From: Carallia brachiata
Taxonomy: Eukaryota; Streptophyta; Magnoliopsida; Malpighiales; Rhizophoraceae
Direction of reading: 5' to 3'
Length of the DNA stretch: 64,000 bases
NCBI GenBank assembly: GCA_021464245.1
Contig: JADCRB010000084.1
Span: 263,615 to 327,614, forward strand
Below, in pieces: positions 12,301-23,380 of this stretch. Within the stretch, counting starts at the first letter, position 1, and each line of letters opens with the position of its first letter. Made by a program: the position numbers and the translations under genes. The notes under the pieces are model-generated. The model was not told where the DNA came from. It searched no databases and worked only from the letters and a program-made list of their open reading frames with translations.

Positions 12301-15300
12301 TTTGGTCGACCTTTGGATATGTGCATATGAACCTCGGTTCTTTTATGCACTACTTGTGCATTATTGCAAGTCTGACTTTCTGTCTTTTTTCCTTCTTTTT
12401 TATTTACTTCTTCTCAGGTTCGAGGTTCAGTTCCTCTTCTCTGGGAGCAGATTGTTGATTTGAGCTATAAGCCACGTCTTCAAATTATTGATCATGAGCA
12501 AACGGTATGCTTGTACCTTGAAGCAAATGGCTACTTGTGATTAGAGTCTGATGTTCTTCATTACTGTGGCCCTTTTTGTCCAGTCAAATGTTGTACAACG
12601 CCATTTCCATGATCTTTTCCAACGATATGGGGATACCCTGGCAGTTGACTTAACTGACAAAGTAAGAACTATTTCTGTGACTCCCCTCTTTAATGCACGT
12701 TGCTGGCTAGTCAATTAATGGTGTACACTTTACCGCAAACTGCTTCATTGGGAGTGTTTGTGAGCAACATTATAGTTGCATGCTACTAGTACAAGTTATG
12801 ACAGTTAATGCAGGCTTACATAGTTTTATGTGCTCCTACAGGGAGAAATATTTCACATTTGGCTTGTTTTACTATTTTTAGCATGGTGATGAAGGTCAGT
12901 TAAGCTCCGCATATGCCAGTGAAATGCAAAAGCTTCCTAATGTGAGGTGACATTCTGCTCTTACATGTACATATATATTGTGAATATGAGGCTTTTTGAA
13001 ATCACCTCTGAAGTTGGCAAAGTTACCCTGCTTTGATAAAGAACTACTGGATAGCTATGCCCATGCTATTAGATATCTTAAGTGCAACTCACTTGCAAAA
13101 TAAAGGTAATAAGAAAGGAAAAGCTCTCTTACCGTGTAAGAGGAAAACCAAATCGCCTAATTTGGCATTCTTGGAGCTGGCATTCAGCTATGCAGTAAAT
13201 CATATAAAGATGTTGCATAAGGGAAGTATAAGATTTTTTATGGAAGTCTGCAAGGTGTAATACTTGTAAAGTTTCTTGTGCATGTGGCAAGTTAATGAAA
13301 GCAATTTTGGTTCCTGACCATGTTCCTTGAATCATTTTGCTGATGCCCATCCTTGCATGTTGGCCCTTTTGAAGTAGTAACAATTTACGGACTGCAGATT
13401 TTACTGTTGGTTATATGTTTTTGTGCCTATGAGACAACATTGTTTCACAATCAATTTGGGACTTGACATTTGCTTGTTGCAGATATGTTTCATTTGACTT
13501 TCATGGTATTTGTGGCAACTCAAAGTTAGAAAATCTGCAAATATTGTATGATCAAATAGCAGACGAATTCGAAAAGCAAGGGTAAATCATGCAGAAGAAT
13601 AGTTATGTTACTTGATGATCCAGCTATATTAGCTATCCATAATACCATTTTATAATCATTACTATTCCAGCTGAGCAGATACTTCCTAGTAGATGCAGAG
13701 GGAAACATGCTAGAGGAGCAGAGAGGAATTATCAGATCCAATTGCATTGACTGCCTTGATCGAACAAATGTTACGCAGGTTGGTGGAAAAGTATTGTGTG
13801 ATTTTTTCAACGCAATTCTGGTGTTCACTTGTGTGGCTTTATGTCTTTTTCCTCCTCTACTTCAATCTTTTGTTTCAACAGAGTTATCTTGCTCAGAAGT
13901 CTTTGACTATACAATTGCAAAGACTGGGAGTACTTTCCTCCACAGAATGCATTTCAATGTTTGGTGAAGATTATGGAAAATTCAGAATATGTATGTAATT
14001 TCTGAGTCACTGCTTTGTTCTGTCACTGCAATCACTCGTGTAACATTTTTGTAACTCTCAACAGTGTGGGCTGAGCATGGTGACGAGATAAGCCTTGAAT
14101 ACACTGGAACGCATGCCCTTAAAGGGGACTTGGTTAGGTATGTCAAAATTGACTGACTGTGTTTGCCGGGGTTGCTTCATTAAGATCCTGTTTGTCATAC
14201 ATTTTGGAAGTTTAATGCTGCAGATATGGAAGACAGACAATAGGTGGGGTTATTAAAGATGGGATTAGTGCTCTCTCAAGATATTACCTGAATAATTTTC
14301 AAGATGGAGTCCGGCAGGCAAGCTGCTTTATCTTTATAAGACCAAATATTCTTTGTCCCCCACCTTAAAAGAACCTCTTTTTTTGGTTTTTGGATAAATT
14401 AAAAAGAACCTATATTATAGTTGCACATTAAAGTAACATATATTGCATATTTTCAGGATGCATTGGATCTTATAAGTGGTCGATATACCCTCAACAGAAG
14501 TGGTCTTTCACCATTCCGTAGTGGATTTGAATCACTTTCTGTATGTATATTTTATTTCATCTCTGTTTGCATTTGGGAATTCAAGTTTTGTCTTGATATT
14601 TCTTCATACATACGTGTACGTCAACTATTATTGGTACAAGCATGATAAATACTTGAATAACCTTGGTGATGGAGTTGAAGAGTTATTTATATAACAATGG
14701 TTCAGACTGTATTGAAAAGTCAGCGTCTAATTTCTATCAATTGTGCTGAATGCTTTTTTTTTTGGGGGGGGGTGGGGGGTGTTGAGGGGAGGGGTAGGAC
14801 TTTAAAAATCTGAACAGTAGACCAGTTTTGTGAAAGCCACCAACAGTATGCACGTCCGTTTGCCTGCTTGATTTGTTATCTGAATCTTGCATTAATTGAA
14901 CATTATTGTTGGATCGTTATTTTTTATGGCACCTTTGTTTTTATGGGGAAGAATGAAACATTGCAGTATCTCCCAGTAGCATCAGCTTTGGTGATTGGAG
15001 GTCTGACTATTACATCCTTCACACTTCAGCAAGGTATTAATGTTGTTCAGTTTTATTATGTTATGCTATATACCGAAAGACATGCTTTGCTGTTTCTGGC
15101 CTTTCCCCTACTTCTTGTTCTCGAATAAGAGGTTTTTCTTTTATTTCAAGTAAAGTTCATATGTATTCTCATGTTCATCCAACAGCAGGACGAAACGCAC
15201 AGCAATATTTGTCTTCTGTGCTCTGGGCTGGAGTGGCTGCTGGAATAATGGCCATTGTTAAAACGAACGGAAGGCAGTTCTGTTCTAGGCCTCGTTTGTG

Positions 15301-15313
15301 CGGCCTTTTGTGA
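9287..15313 (+). CDS. SAC8: SAC-domain phosphoinositide phosphatase, SAC8 type, with a 2-nt deletion
   Basis: SAC6-8 proteins are membrane-anchored phosphoinositide phosphatases of the plant endomembrane system. Twenty exons: 9287-9491, 9740-9814, 9995-10122, 10231-10322, 10442-10499, 11024-11078, 11273-11306, 11643-11723, 11798-11904, 12418-12504, 12584-12661, 12882-12946, 13483-13581, 13679-13778, 13882-13990, 14065-14137, 14224-14317, 14457-14540, 14967-15033, 15186-15313. The catalytic CX5RT motif reads CIDCLDRT in exon 14. [23 protein letters not shown] and [18 protein letters not shown] also match the family. Exons 19-20 hold two hydrophobic C-terminal segments; the end is RPRLCGLL. Only exon 6 breaks phase: after ADP two bases are missing, and with them the sum is 607 codons (Arabidopsis SAC8 588 residues). 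The ATG at 9287 follows an upstream in-frame TTG that is not a start; residues 2-24 are Ser/Pro-rich. Closest to SAC8 by recalled sequence. Confidence 0.88.
11307..11642 (+). other. U12-type AT-AC intron in the SAC8-like gene
   Basis: The intron starts ATATCCTG, one base off the U12 consensus ATATCCTT. It ends TTTAC after a branch-site-like TTCACTTAAC (11622-11632) placed about 11 nt before the terminal AC. Joining these borders restores phase (A plus GT = Ser) and yields LQG then SFGVAWLNM, the same length as the SAC8 family. No GT-AG pair gives a continuous reading here. Confidence 0.75.
12010..12110 (+). repeat. Possible tRNA-derived SINE head in SAC8 intron 9
   Basis: GGTTTGGTGGTAGAGTAGC resembles a tRNA D-arm/A box. 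GGTGCAAATCC, about 40 nt on, resembles a B box, and GCTGGACTGTTGATTT lies between. It looks like a decayed tRNA-derived SINE or tRNA relic. No cloverleaf acceptor stem was found. Confidence 0.35.
14318..14456 (+). other. GC-AG intron in the SAC8-like gene
   Basis: The donor reads CGGCAG then GCAAGC and the acceptor TTTTCAG. Splicing here gives GVRQ then [11 protein letters not shown], exactly the SAC8 order, with phase 0 kept. There is no GT at the junction. GC donors with a strong AG/GCAAG context are the usual minor class of U2 introns. Confidence 0.8.
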
Positions 15314-15987
15314 GTTATTCTGGAGTACAAATTGTAGTGTTCTTTATTTTGTGAAATTGTGTTGTTTATTCTTTTTCGCAATGGCAAATGTTGATTCCAC
15401 TTCCTCAGAAATAGGGAACCTCTAGCAAAAGACGATAACAGCACGGCTTCAAAAATTAAATTGTCAGTTAGAATCAAAGTGATGCCACTTCTTTCACTTC
15501 TCATGCCCTCAACGCTTATGTCTCTTATTCTCTTTTTTCTTCTTATCACGCCTCCTCGTCGTGGGATCTGATCAAATCTCATTCTGATTAGACTTTAGAG
15601 GGGACTTAGTTCCTCCCAGAGAAGGGATGCCTGAAACGAAGACTATGAACACGTGCGGCATCTATATGCGTTGCTTCCAATTCCGTCGCTGAAGGGAGGC
15701 CTCCCTAGTTCTGAAAACTCGTCTTTATCAAGCCAATTTCCTTGAGGACTGATTGCCTAAAACCCTATGGTTCTGCACCAAGGTCGGAGGCCCTTCCTCA
15801 AGACCCGTTCCTCATTTTTCTTCATCATAGAGAAAGTTTTTACAATGGAAAAGATGAAATTATTTGAAAGAATTAAAAGTTTTTGATTATATATAATAGA
15901 ATCAATTTTTGCTACTAAAAGTTTGAAATCAATATAGGTCGCCAAATTTATATTCTAAAATTTTTGAGTTCGTAATTATAACACTAA
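15314..15987. other. Intergenic downstream of SAC8, no gene seen
   Basis: Probable SAC8 3' UTR sequence at the start, then AT-rich DNA with no exon-like ORF. It ends at the TAA flank of the TIR element. Confidence 0.5.
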
Positions 15988-17238
15988 GGGGTCGTTTGGA
16001 AACGCTGTCATTTTTTTATTTCTGTTTTTTATATTTTATTTTTTGTTTTTGCTGAATTTTTGAATTTATTACTGTCAATTTTTTTTTCTATAAGAATAAA
16101 AAAATAGATAGAAAAAGGATAGTGAGAGAAATGGTAAAAAGAATATAAATATAGAGAGAAAAATGGGAGGGAGAGAGAGAGAGGGTAGAGAGAGAATGAG
16201 TAGAGAGAGAAGAAAAAAGAGAGAAAGAGAGAAGAAAGAGAATGAGTAGAGAGAACAGAAAAAGAAATGGTTGAGAAAGAATGAGTAAACAGAATAGCAG
16301 AGAGAGAAAAATGAGAGAGAGAGAGGCTAGAGAGAGAATAAGTAGAGAAAATGACATAGAGAGAAAAGAGAGAGAGGGTAGAGAAAGATCGAGTAAAGAG
16401 AAGATAGCGAGAGAAAAATGAGAGAGAGAGGGTAGAGAGAAAATGAGTAGAGAGAATGGTAAAACAAGAAAAAAGAGAGAGTCTGGGTAGAGAGATAATG
16501 AATAGAGAGAGAAAAAGGAGAGAGAGAGGGTAGAGAGATAATAGTAGAGCGAGAAAAATGAGAGATAATGTGGGTAGACAGAAAGGAGAGAGAATCTGGG
16601 TAGACAGAGAATGGTAGAGAGAAAAAAGAGAGAGAGAAAAGGTAAAGAGAGAACGAGTAGAGAGAATGATATAACAAGAAAAAAAGAGAGAATGGTAGAG
16701 AGAGAAAAATGAGAGAGAGAGCGGATATAGAGAGAATGAGTAGAGAGAATGGTTGAGGGAGAAAAAGGAGAGAGAGAGAGAGAGTGGGTAGGGGGAGAAT
16801 TAGTAGAGAGAATGGTAGAAAGAGAAAAAGGAGAAATAGGGTAGAGAAAGAATGAGTAGAGAGAGAAAATAGAGAGAGAGGGTAGAGAGAGAATGGTAGA
16901 GATAGAAAAGGGAGAGAGAGGGTAGAGAGAGAATGAGTAGAGAGAGAAAGAGTAGTGAGAGAAAAAATATAGAGGGAAAGGGAGAGAATGAGTAGAGAGA
17001 GATATGGTAAAGAGGGTGGATAAAGAAAGAAAATATTGTGAGAGAAGGTATAAAAAAAAAAGAAAAACAAAATCGAAAAGCTAATTTTCATTGTTTTTCC
17101 AATTTTTTTTTTCTTTGAAAAACACTTTTAACTTTTAAACAAAAAAAGAAAACAAAATTAATACCAATCATGTTTTCTGTTTTTTTTGTGTGAAAAATAA
17201 ACAGAAAACAGAAAATAAAATTCATTCCAAACGGACCC
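15988..17238. mobile_element. Non-autonomous TIR element (Tourist/Harbinger-like) filled with GA satellite
   Basis: The left end GGGGTCGTTTGGAAAC and the inverted right end TTCCAAACGGACCC form terminal inverted repeats differing by one gap. Both are flanked by TAA (15985-15987 and 17239-17241), as expected for the TAA/TWA target sites of PIF/Harbinger MITEs. Subterminal T-rich tracts also mirror each other. No transposase is present. Most of the interior is a GA-rich satellite. The superfamily call rests on TSD length and the GGGTC-GTTTGG end alone. Confidence 0.6.
16084..17050. repeat. Imperfect GA-rich minisatellite
   Basis: About 970 bp of irregular units built on GAGAGAGAATGAGTAGAGAG with variants GGTAGAGAGAG and AGAAAAAGGAG. 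Read on the minus strand it opens long Leu/Ser/Phe-rich ORFs (up to 254 codons). These are compositional artefacts of CTCTCT repeats and not proteins. Confidence 0.85.
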
Positions 17239-17241
17239 TAA

Positions 17242-17934
17242 AATTATAACTTTTTATTTTTCTATTCTAATGACATTAAAATAACACCTTTTATTTTAGT
17301 TTACAAATTAAATATTATTTTTAGTGTTCTCTTATCTATCTGTTATATAATTTTTCTTACAAATTTTCTGTTTTTAAACATTCTAATTCAACTAAAATGC
17401 CAATGAATAGTTTTTTTAATGCATTTCAAAATATTAAATGATAATTTCAAATTAAGTTATAGTAAAATTTACATATTAATTTGTCTTTATTTGTGTAACA
17501 TTGTTTCATACACAAAAATTAGTATAAATGTAAAAAATCTGATTAAAATGCGTTTTTATCCAGGAGAAATAATTAGAGTCTATCCAAGATCACAAAAATA
17601 TAAAATAAAAAAATAATTAGAGCGTATCCAGGTATTCACATGCGATGCAAACCGTTCCAACCGCCAGCAGTTGTCTTTTTAATTCAAGCATTTAATAAGA
17701 CAATGAGTTAGTCATTGACCATTTATTATAAAATATAAAATAATATTAAGACCAAATCTTTCTTTATGTTATAGCCGTTACGCCTATTAATAAAAAAAAA
17801 AAAACAAAAGACCAATCTTTTTTGGTTTTATAGCCGTTATGAATAAAACCTAGCATCACAATTCGCAAGTCAGTCGGTTGCCCGAGTAAATAGGCGTAAT
17901 TTTGACACAGACGGGCCGAAATGGGTGGGCTTTA
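17242..17934. other. AT-rich intergenic, no gene seen
   Basis: A/T-rich sequence with a short duplicated phrase, ATTAGAG plus CTATCC-type words, at about 17571-17590 and 17616-17630. No supported coding or RNA feature. Confidence 0.45.
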
Positions 17935-18893
17935 CACTGTGTTTAGGAGGGGAAAAAATGAAAAGAGAGAGAGAGGAGGAAAGTGAGATAATTAAAGTAA
18001 ATTATTATATTTGAAAAATGTTTGAAAAGTGGGGAGAGGAAAGTTTCTAATTTCCCTAATTCTCCTATCCCACCAAAACTAATCCTCTCAAAAATAGGAG
18101 GAAAGTTGTTAGTTCTCCTACTAAATTTATTAAATGACTCAATTGCTCTTATATAATTTAAAAATTACAATTTTACTTAAATAAAATATTTTAATAGAAT
18201 TTATTATGAAAGATAAAATTATTATTTCAACACATTTTATATTCCTCTCCCCTACTTTCCACTATTTCCCAAACAATAGAATTTTATAATTTTCCTCCCT
18301 CTCATCACCTCTTTCCAAACACAAGAGATGATAGAAAATATTTTATTCCTCTACACTGTGTTTGGATAAAATTCTTGAAAGAGAGGAAAGTGAGGGAGAG
18401 GAAAGTGGAGGGAAGGATCATTAGAGGAATAAAATATTTTCTATCCTCTCTTGTGTTTGGAAAGAGGTGATGGGAGGGAGAAAAATTATGAATTCTTTTA
18501 TTTGGAAAATGGTGGAAAGTGTGAGAGAGGAATATAAAATGTGTTGAAATAATAATTTTATCTTTTATAATAAATTCTATTAAAATATTTTATTTAGGTA
18601 AAATTGTAATTTTTAAATTATATAAGGATAATTGAATCATTTAATAAATTTAGTAGGAGAATTAATAATTTTTCTCTCATTTTTTAGAGGATTGGTTTTG
18701 GTAGGGTAGGGAGAATTAGAAACTTTCATCTCCCCCACTTTTCAAATATTTTCTAAAACACAACAATTTACTTTAATTCTCTCACTTTCCTCTCCCTCTC
18801 CTCACTTTCCCCCCTCCAAAACACAGTGTTAATGATCCTCTCCTCCACTTCCCTTTCCCTCACTTTCCTCTCCCTCAAGAATTTTATTTAAAT
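17935..18893. mobile_element. Nested fold-back (inverted-repeat) element
   Basis: An arm of about 410 bp (17935-18352, starting CACTGTGTTTAGGAGGG) recurs inverted at 18421-18828 (ending CCTCCAAAACACAGTG). The spacer 18353-18420 recurs inverted at 18829-18893 (ending CTCAAGAATTTTATTTAAA). The order is therefore A-B-A'-B', as if one palindromic MITE inserted into or beside another copy of itself. No ORF. The full-length RNA would fold into a very long hairpin. Confidence 0.75.
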
Positions 18894-21800
18894 ACATGTT
18901 AGTTTCGGTTTATAGAATTCCTCGAGGCCTCGGGATTTCTTTCTTGCAAAAGTAATCGAATAGTTTCAAAAGCAGGCGCCTGTGTGAGTCGGTTACGCGA
19001 GGGCCTTGCCTCTTCCACATATATTTCAGTGCCCTTCCCGCGCCTCTCTCCCCACTTGCTCTCCACCTCCTCCTTCTTCTTTACTAAGAAGAAAATTTTT
19101 TCTGTGTTTTCTTTGTAAATACTGTAAAGAAAGAAAGCATTCATGTGTTTTTCTTTCACAAGGAATAAATCCCGCCATTGTTCCTCAAATCTTTCTGTTT
19201 TCTTGAATTGCTCGCGATACGATTTTCTTCCCATGTTTCTTTAATTAATTTTCTCTCCCTCTCTTCCTTATTGGCTTCTTCTTGAAGCAAATCTATGGTT
19301 TTTATTAACGAGGCGATTTTCGGTGATTCAATGATGTGTTTTTGGTGGCCTGTTTGCTTCAAGAACGAGGCTCTCGCATCAGTGTCAGACGCCGGAATTG
19401 CTTGTCAGAGTTGCAGCAAAGATAATTGCTCTCTAAACTTAACGCTATTATTGATTCCAAGAAGGAATGTATTATTTTCATTGTTTCAACAACTTCTCTA
19501 TTGTTTTCATCGTATCTTCTAAACTATTTTGCAGTTCTCTCTTTTTTTTTTTTTCTTGAAATATAATTTAGATCTATTTCTGGATTTTTTTTTTTTTTTT
19601 TGGTCTCTGTATCTTACATCTTTATTTTGTGACCTTGCAGAGGAAGAGTTCCAGAGGATGCATCGGAGAAAAATCTTGACGCCGAGATCAAAGAAAAGAA
19701 AACAAGCCACTCCTTTCTTTTCTTTTATTTTCTTTTTTCTTTTTCGTTGTCTTTGTTAACATTCTCGTGAACCTCTTCTTTCCCTTTCTTTCGGTGGCTG
19801 TTTAATTGAAGTCTTTATTACTGAATAGGAAAAGACTCTAGAAGACATATCTATTTTGCAGTTATGCATATGCGGGGAGGACAGGGTTGAGGAAAATATC
19901 TTCAGAGGGAAGTGGGGACTCCTTTGCTGCATATAAGCCTTGAATTTGCTGCCAATGGGCTTCAATGCTGAATTTCGTAAGTTTTTTTTTTTTTTTTTTT
20001 TTTTGCTTTCTTATCCGTCCCATTGAGATTATCACAGATACTAAACTGAACCATGATTGGTTTTGCAAAAAAAAAAAAAAATTGTCGTCTTTTTGAGGTT
20101 TGGTTTGCTGTTGACAGCCTTGCTCTTTGCCCTCTAGATATTTGGTGCAATGTCAAGAAAAGTATCTTGAATTTGAGAGAGCAAGTGTAAAAGGTGCCAG
20201 TGAAAGCACAGTTCGTGGGAAAAAACCTTAGATGCGTCAAATAAAGCATGGAAACAGGTGTGAAAATATGTTGAATACCTTGTCTACTCCAACTTGCAGT
20301 CCTTACCAATGCCTTGTGTGTTGAGTTTTTGAGCTTCCTCAAAGGTACCCTCTCCACGTGTACATTTTATTGACTAACAACGAGTAATTTATCTTGAAGG
20401 AATTTTGTATACATTGTTTCCTTCTAGGGTGCACATTAACACTGTTGCAGCATCTGGTCGCAACAATTGGGGTAAGGAAAGTTGATGAACCAACTAATCA
20501 ATTGGACGGTTGATGTCCTCCCGATTCTTTTTGATGATGACTTCTTCTTGACAGACTGGCTATGGACCTCATTCTTCATGCATTTCCAGAAGCTGTTGAC
20601 TGATCTTTGGAGGAAAAGGTGTTCTATTTGTTTCTTTCTTTAATACAACATCTGGTTTCTCTCAACTTTATTCGTGGATAATGTAGTCTTCATTGAACGA
20701 AAAAGGACACCAGAAGATACATCTATTTTGCTGTCATGCATATGCAGGAGGATAGAATGGAAGAAAATGGTGAGGTTGAGAAACTACCCTTGCAGGAAAA
20801 TTTTCGTATGGGAACTCACTTTTTTTTGTCATGAGCTCTATGGTTCTGGTGCTTGTAAGCCTTTGATAATTTTTTTTTTAATAAAAATGAGAGAAAGAAT
20901 TAATCTGCTGCCAAATGGTGCACATACTGAATTTGCTTATGCTCATATCCATCTGATTGATTACTGTGTAAACTAAGTTCAGCTCTGATTCTTTTTTTAT
21001 TGGCAGAAATGAATAACTATTGCCTGCCTATGTGAGATTCCCTTGACCTCTCCCTGTACATTGTTTATACGTGAATCCATATTTGCTTTGCTATTAATAA
21101 TTTATAGCCAGGCAGCTTTACAAGGAGCATGAAAAGTTTTCTGTCCTTGAGAAAATTGGAGGTAAATGAAGCTTGAAAGCTGCCAGCAAAAGTGCAGTTC
21201 TTCGGTTAAAAACTTGTATGCTATATATTGTATATAGTTATATTATATACTTTTCCACAGCATTTTCATTTATTTGAGATGCATTGGGCATCAACTTTTA
21301 GAATATGGAAATCTTTTCGCATTTTCCAGAAGAAGTTGGCAAGTCTTTGGAGGAGAAAGGTATTCTTTCCATTTCATTGAAATCTCTGTGGAATTTGAAG
21401 TGAATTTTCTTTCTCTTCCCTTTGTTTTTGTTGAAGTATAAGATATAGAAACCCCAGATTGGAAAGGAAAGAAGGAGTAAAGCAACATATAAGTGTGCAT
21501 AGAAGAGCCATAACCTAAGCCTTAAAGTTTTAGGTAAGATGTGGTGTTCAAAAGCCCATTTGGGGTTGCTTCTTCCCTCTTGTGATCCATCTAAGTTACT
21601 AGGCCTACGTTTCTGCAAATCTTTATAGATTTTTTCGAATTAGCTACTCTTCTACTGTTTTCTTTTGTGCGCGCATATTGGAATGAATGCAAGTTTTCTA
21701 CATTTGCCGATGTTAGCTGAGAAGGATGAACAAAGAATGCCTTGGACCTGTGGATGGTTATGTATCTTGAGAAAATAAGAGTACCTTTTCTTCTCCCACT

Positions 21801-23019
21801 CTCCTCTTCTTTTCACGTTTCTTTCTTTTTGTTTCTTAAGCCAGTTCTTTGCCAAAATTCTTTGCAGTATTCCTGAGAAGATAAAACAAAGTTTTGCAGA
21901 AACGGTTGTCTAGCCCGCAATGAGGATAGACTATAATGCTTGTTGCTGAACAGAAAAGTTCTGATGCTTGGTCCACCTGATAACGAAAAGTTATGCATGC
22001 TGAGACTGTTTCTTCACATTCTAATGCAGTCTTCTTTATAGTTTTAGCAGCTTCATTCTACCTATGGTTTGTCTTTGGTTATGCTTTTGGTTATTAACAA
22101 ACATTTGAAGTCTCTATCACAAGAAGGTTTAGTGGGATACAAGCTTGTCTCCGTTTTCTCTCAATGAGAGTCAGGAAAAGGGATAATAGACAGTTCTGCT
22201 TCAAACTCATAGACTTGTAGGTGATAGCTTTACTGTCAGTGAATGATCATAACATGTAACTTTTCCTAATTCCTCATATCTCTAATTACCGATGAATTTT
22301 CATGTATAACTGTGGCACATTAACTTTTTCCATTCTGTGGTGAAAGGAGTCTACAGACGAATGACAAGATTCTCATCACGAAGTCATTCAAGCTGGCATT
22401 CTATTCCATCCTCTTGTTTTCCTAGTTAAAAGTCCCCTCTCTCTGGATCTTGTGCTATTTTACTTCCAATCAGGTATTCATTTTGTTCCTGTTGCAAACA
22501 TATGCATGGCATTTTAATTTTCCTCAATGTCATTCTGACACTTCACTGTATAACCTGTTGATATGCATATCTGTATTCTGTTTGATCACATTGTGAAACA
22601 CTGCTGTTAAGCTAATTCTCTTGCTGATCGTATTTTTCTCGGAGAAGACTTTAAAGCCTCCAATTACAGACAGTTAGCAAGTCTAAAAAATATGTGCTGA
22701 TCATCTTGTCCTCTCTAACATACGGTCCAACCAGTGCCTTATTTCTTGTGTCCTAAGTTACTTGAAAGGTGTCTTGTCCCAAGTGTAAATTTTATTGCCA
22801 AAAATGTTTAATTCATTGTTTCAAATGAACCCTGTTATAGAGTCTGACTGCAGCGATCAAGGTTTGGAACGTTGATGTCCCAAGTGATCATTTCTGATTG
22901 ATGATGGTTGATGTTCAGATTTTTCTTGATGACAACTTATGCTGACAGAATATTTGTGCATTTCTTGGACATGTTGAAAGATTTTTAGAGGAGAATTATC
23001 CTTTTCATTTCATTAAATT

Positions 23020-23024
<5 letters not shown>

Positions 23025-23051
<27 letters not shown>
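23025..23051. repeat. CT dinucleotide microsatellite
   Basis: An uninterrupted run of CT units inside the duplicated-unit region. Confidence 0.9.
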
Positions 23052-23054
<3 letters not shown>

Positions 23055-23203
23055 GTCTATTCTCCATCTATTTCATGTTATGACTTACAATATATTTGTT
23101 GGGCTGATGCTGATGATGAGATTATTATCAGCCAGTAGCCTTACTACAACATTCTCCTTTGTGTTTTTCGTTTTACTTTGTTTCATTCATTGCTAATTTA
23201 CAG

Positions 23204-23380
23204 CTGGAAGAAGTTGGGAGCGTGATAGAAAGAATTTGTTTTGGCAAGAACGGAACAGAAACTTGGTTTCAAATTGTGCAGAATGCAGAGGACATGAATG
23301 TTGGCCTTCTTAACTCTGTGGTTGAGTTTGTTGTGAAATGCAATCTGGTGAAAAGACAATGGATTATCTCTACAAATTGA
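23204..23380 (+). other. Orphan exon-like ORF, unidentified
   Basis: After an acceptor-like TTTACAG, 58 codons run to a TGA. They begin LEEVGSVIERICFGKNG and continue TWFQIVQNAEDMNVGLLNSV. The composition is more protein-like than its surroundings, with mixed charge and a plausible helix. It is isolated inside the duplicated-unit region and I do not recognise it. It may be a last exon of a decayed gene. Confidence 0.25.

Noticed and set aside
16327..17091. 254-codon minus-strand ORF
   Set aside because: Leu/Ser/Phe repeats produced by a CT-rich satellite; no splice context or domain.
18899..19234. 111-codon minus-strand ORF MGRKSYREQFKK...
   Set aside because: Reverse complement of a CT-rich 5' UTR-like stretch; Lys/Glu/Arg bias follows composition, with no domain or splice chain.
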